From the NCBI GenBank assembly GCA_002415485.1, contig DHYU01000061.1, positions 1 to 15,061 of the forward strand: 15,061 nt of DNA, given 5' to 3'. Made by a program: the position numbers and the translations under genes. Shown piece after piece: positions 14,230-15,061 of the stretch. The notes under the pieces were generated by a model, which was not told the origin of the DNA, made no database searches, and worked only from the letters and a program-made list of their open reading frames with translations. Source of the stretch: Proteobacteria bacterium UBA5122. GTDB taxonomy: Bacteria > Pseudomonadota > Gammaproteobacteria > Tenderiales > Tenderiaceae. Position 1 is the stretch's first letter; each line of letters opens with the position of its first letter.

Positions 14230-14655
14230 TTATGCCAGGGCGCGCCTGATGTCGGCGGCGCGTGCCTCGAGTTGTTGCAGGTGCGGGTTGAGATCGTCAG
14301 TATTGGCAGCGTTTTGCAGTAGCGCGATCATGGCCCGTGTTTCGTGGCAGTGTTGTTCGATCAGCGGGGCGACCTGCGGTTGGCACAGCAGCGGGATCAG
14401 TTGGCCGTTGTCGTGATAGGTGTGGATGCATTGATCCAGGGCCTCGGCGCATTGCTCGCGTTGTTCGGCCGTTTTCGGCTGACTGAGCAGTTGATGGCAG
14501 TGTTCGATCTCGCTGCTCAGTGCGTCGTGCAGCGTGGCATTGAGCAGTTGTCGTGACTGCTGTTGTCGACGTTTGGCGCGTTTGTGATCGATCAGCCAGC
14601 AGGTGGCGCCGGAGGCGATCAGTTTGCCGATCAGGCCGGTGAGTATGGGTTCCAT
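14230..14655 (-). CDS. Hypothetical small protein with N-terminal membrane segment (141 aa)
   Basis: Not recognised. Residues 4-22 (ILTGLIGKLIASGATCWLI) are hydrophobic and followed by a strongly basic stretch, DHKRAKRRQQQSRQ (23-36), consistent with a single membrane anchor and a cytoplasmic C-terminus. The rest is helical and rich in Gln, Leu, His and Cys, without a named motif. A Shine-Dalgarno, GAGG, lies about 8 nt before the ATG at 14655. First gene of the minus-strand operon, ending 38 nt before the glycosyltransferase start. Its composition matches the neighbouring genes, so it is likely real. Confidence 0.7.
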   Translation of the reverse strand: MEPILTGLIGKLIASGATCWLIDHKRAKRRQQQSRQLLNATLHDALSSEIEHCHQLLSQPKTAEQREQCAEALDQCIHTYHDNGQLIPLLCQPQVAPLIEQHCHETRAMIALLQNAANTDDLNPHLQQLEARAADIRRALA

Positions 14656-14798
14656 GGGGGGTACCTCGTGTCTGCAAAGTAAACTTCAGCATTGCTGCCA
14701 TCTGATTCAGTTGGGTATCGGCTGGTGGTAGTGGGAATGCAGGGGCGGTGGTTTAAAATTTTGTTAATTTGATTGGTTTTGAGTTTAGAAGGTAGGTG

Positions 14799-15061
14799 AT
14801 GGAAATGAAGGTGTTTGATCAGCAGATGCTCGATGAGCTGGTGCAGAAGGCGCAGGCCTCTCCGCGCCGACGGGCCAATCTGAATGTACATGCGGACCTG
14901 CATGAGCCGGTACAGCGTCTGTTTATTGCGATTGAGCCGCAAAGTTATGTGCAGCCGCATCGCCACCCGGAGGCGGAGAAGTGGGAGTTCTTTTGGTTGG
15001 TGCGGGGCCGTATCGCCGCGTTGTTTTTCGATGAGAGTGGTGAGGTGCAGCGGCGTGTGGC
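14799..15061 (+). CDS. WbuC-like cupin protein, 5' part only
   Basis: The reading frame runs off the window after 87 codons: MEMKVFDQQMLDELVQKA..., then RANLNVHADL (25-34), PVQRLFIAIEP (38-48), YVQPHRHPEAEKWEFF (51-66) and LVRGRIAALFFDESG. This is the WbuC family pattern, a small cupin often coded near surface polysaccharide genes. The HRH plus Glu of the cupin metal site (PHRHxxxEKWE) is present. Two starts are possible: 14799 with AGAAGG 6 nt upstream, or 14805 with AGGTG 6 nt upstream; I give the outer one. The 143-nt divergent gap (14656-14798) has an AT-rich stretch at 14752-14780 that probably carries its promoter, but no clear -35/-10 pair can be named. Confidence 0.85.
   Translation, partial: MEMKVFDQQMLDELVQKAQASPRRRANLNVHADLHEPVQRLFIAIEPQSYVQPHRHPEAEKWEFFWLVRGRIAALFFDESGEVQRRV

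Overview
The window looks like a piece of a mid-GC gammaproteobacterial chromosome. This is inferred from the family make-up (DUF2452, WbuC-type cupin, proteobacterial HIT protein, REC-REC-GGDEF regulator, spore-photolyase-like radical SAM protein). No rRNA or other taxonomic marker is present, so genus and species are open.

Region 1 (1 to about 5411) is a type II-C CRISPR-Cas locus, complete apart from the left end of the array. The array has one cut repeat, 12 full 36-nt repeats and 12 spacers of exactly 30 nt. A rho-independent terminator on the + strand closes it. On the minus strand lies a tight cas9-cas1-cas2 operon with a compact Cas9 of 1046 aa; there is no csn2 or cas4. Divergent from cas9, on the + strand, is a tracrRNA of about 80 nt with its own promoter-like sequence, an anti-repeat, a small nexus hairpin and a terminator. 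Its anti-repeat pairs with the + strand copy of the repeat, so the array must be read left to right, converging on cas2. Cas2 ends in QFDLF, a good match to the bacterial sliding-clamp-binding pentapeptide. This suggests, but does not prove, a link between spacer acquisition and the replisome.

Region 2 (5554-8844) is a + strand operon: a beta-CASP metallo-beta-lactamase RNA hydrolase, a class I SAM methyltransferase with a long uncharacterised C-terminal half, and a HIT-family protein. The coding overlaps are 4 nt or less.

Region 3 (8975-10814) holds a PleD-like response regulator/diguanylate cyclase, whose first receiver domain has lost its phospho-acceptor, and a DUF2452 gene whose best promoter would give an almost leaderless mRNA.

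Region 4 (14655 down to 10815) is a five-gene minus-strand operon: a small membrane-anchored hypothetical protein, a family 2 glycosyltransferase, a nucleoside-phosphorylase-like protein with a C-terminal extension, a spore-photolyase-like radical SAM protein and a short-chain dehydrogenase. The last three are coupled by 4-nt overlaps or short gaps. The window ends in the 5' part of a WbuC-like cupin gene on the + strand.

The cas genes look more AT-rich than the flanking genes, which fits horizontal acquisition of the CRISPR-Cas block.
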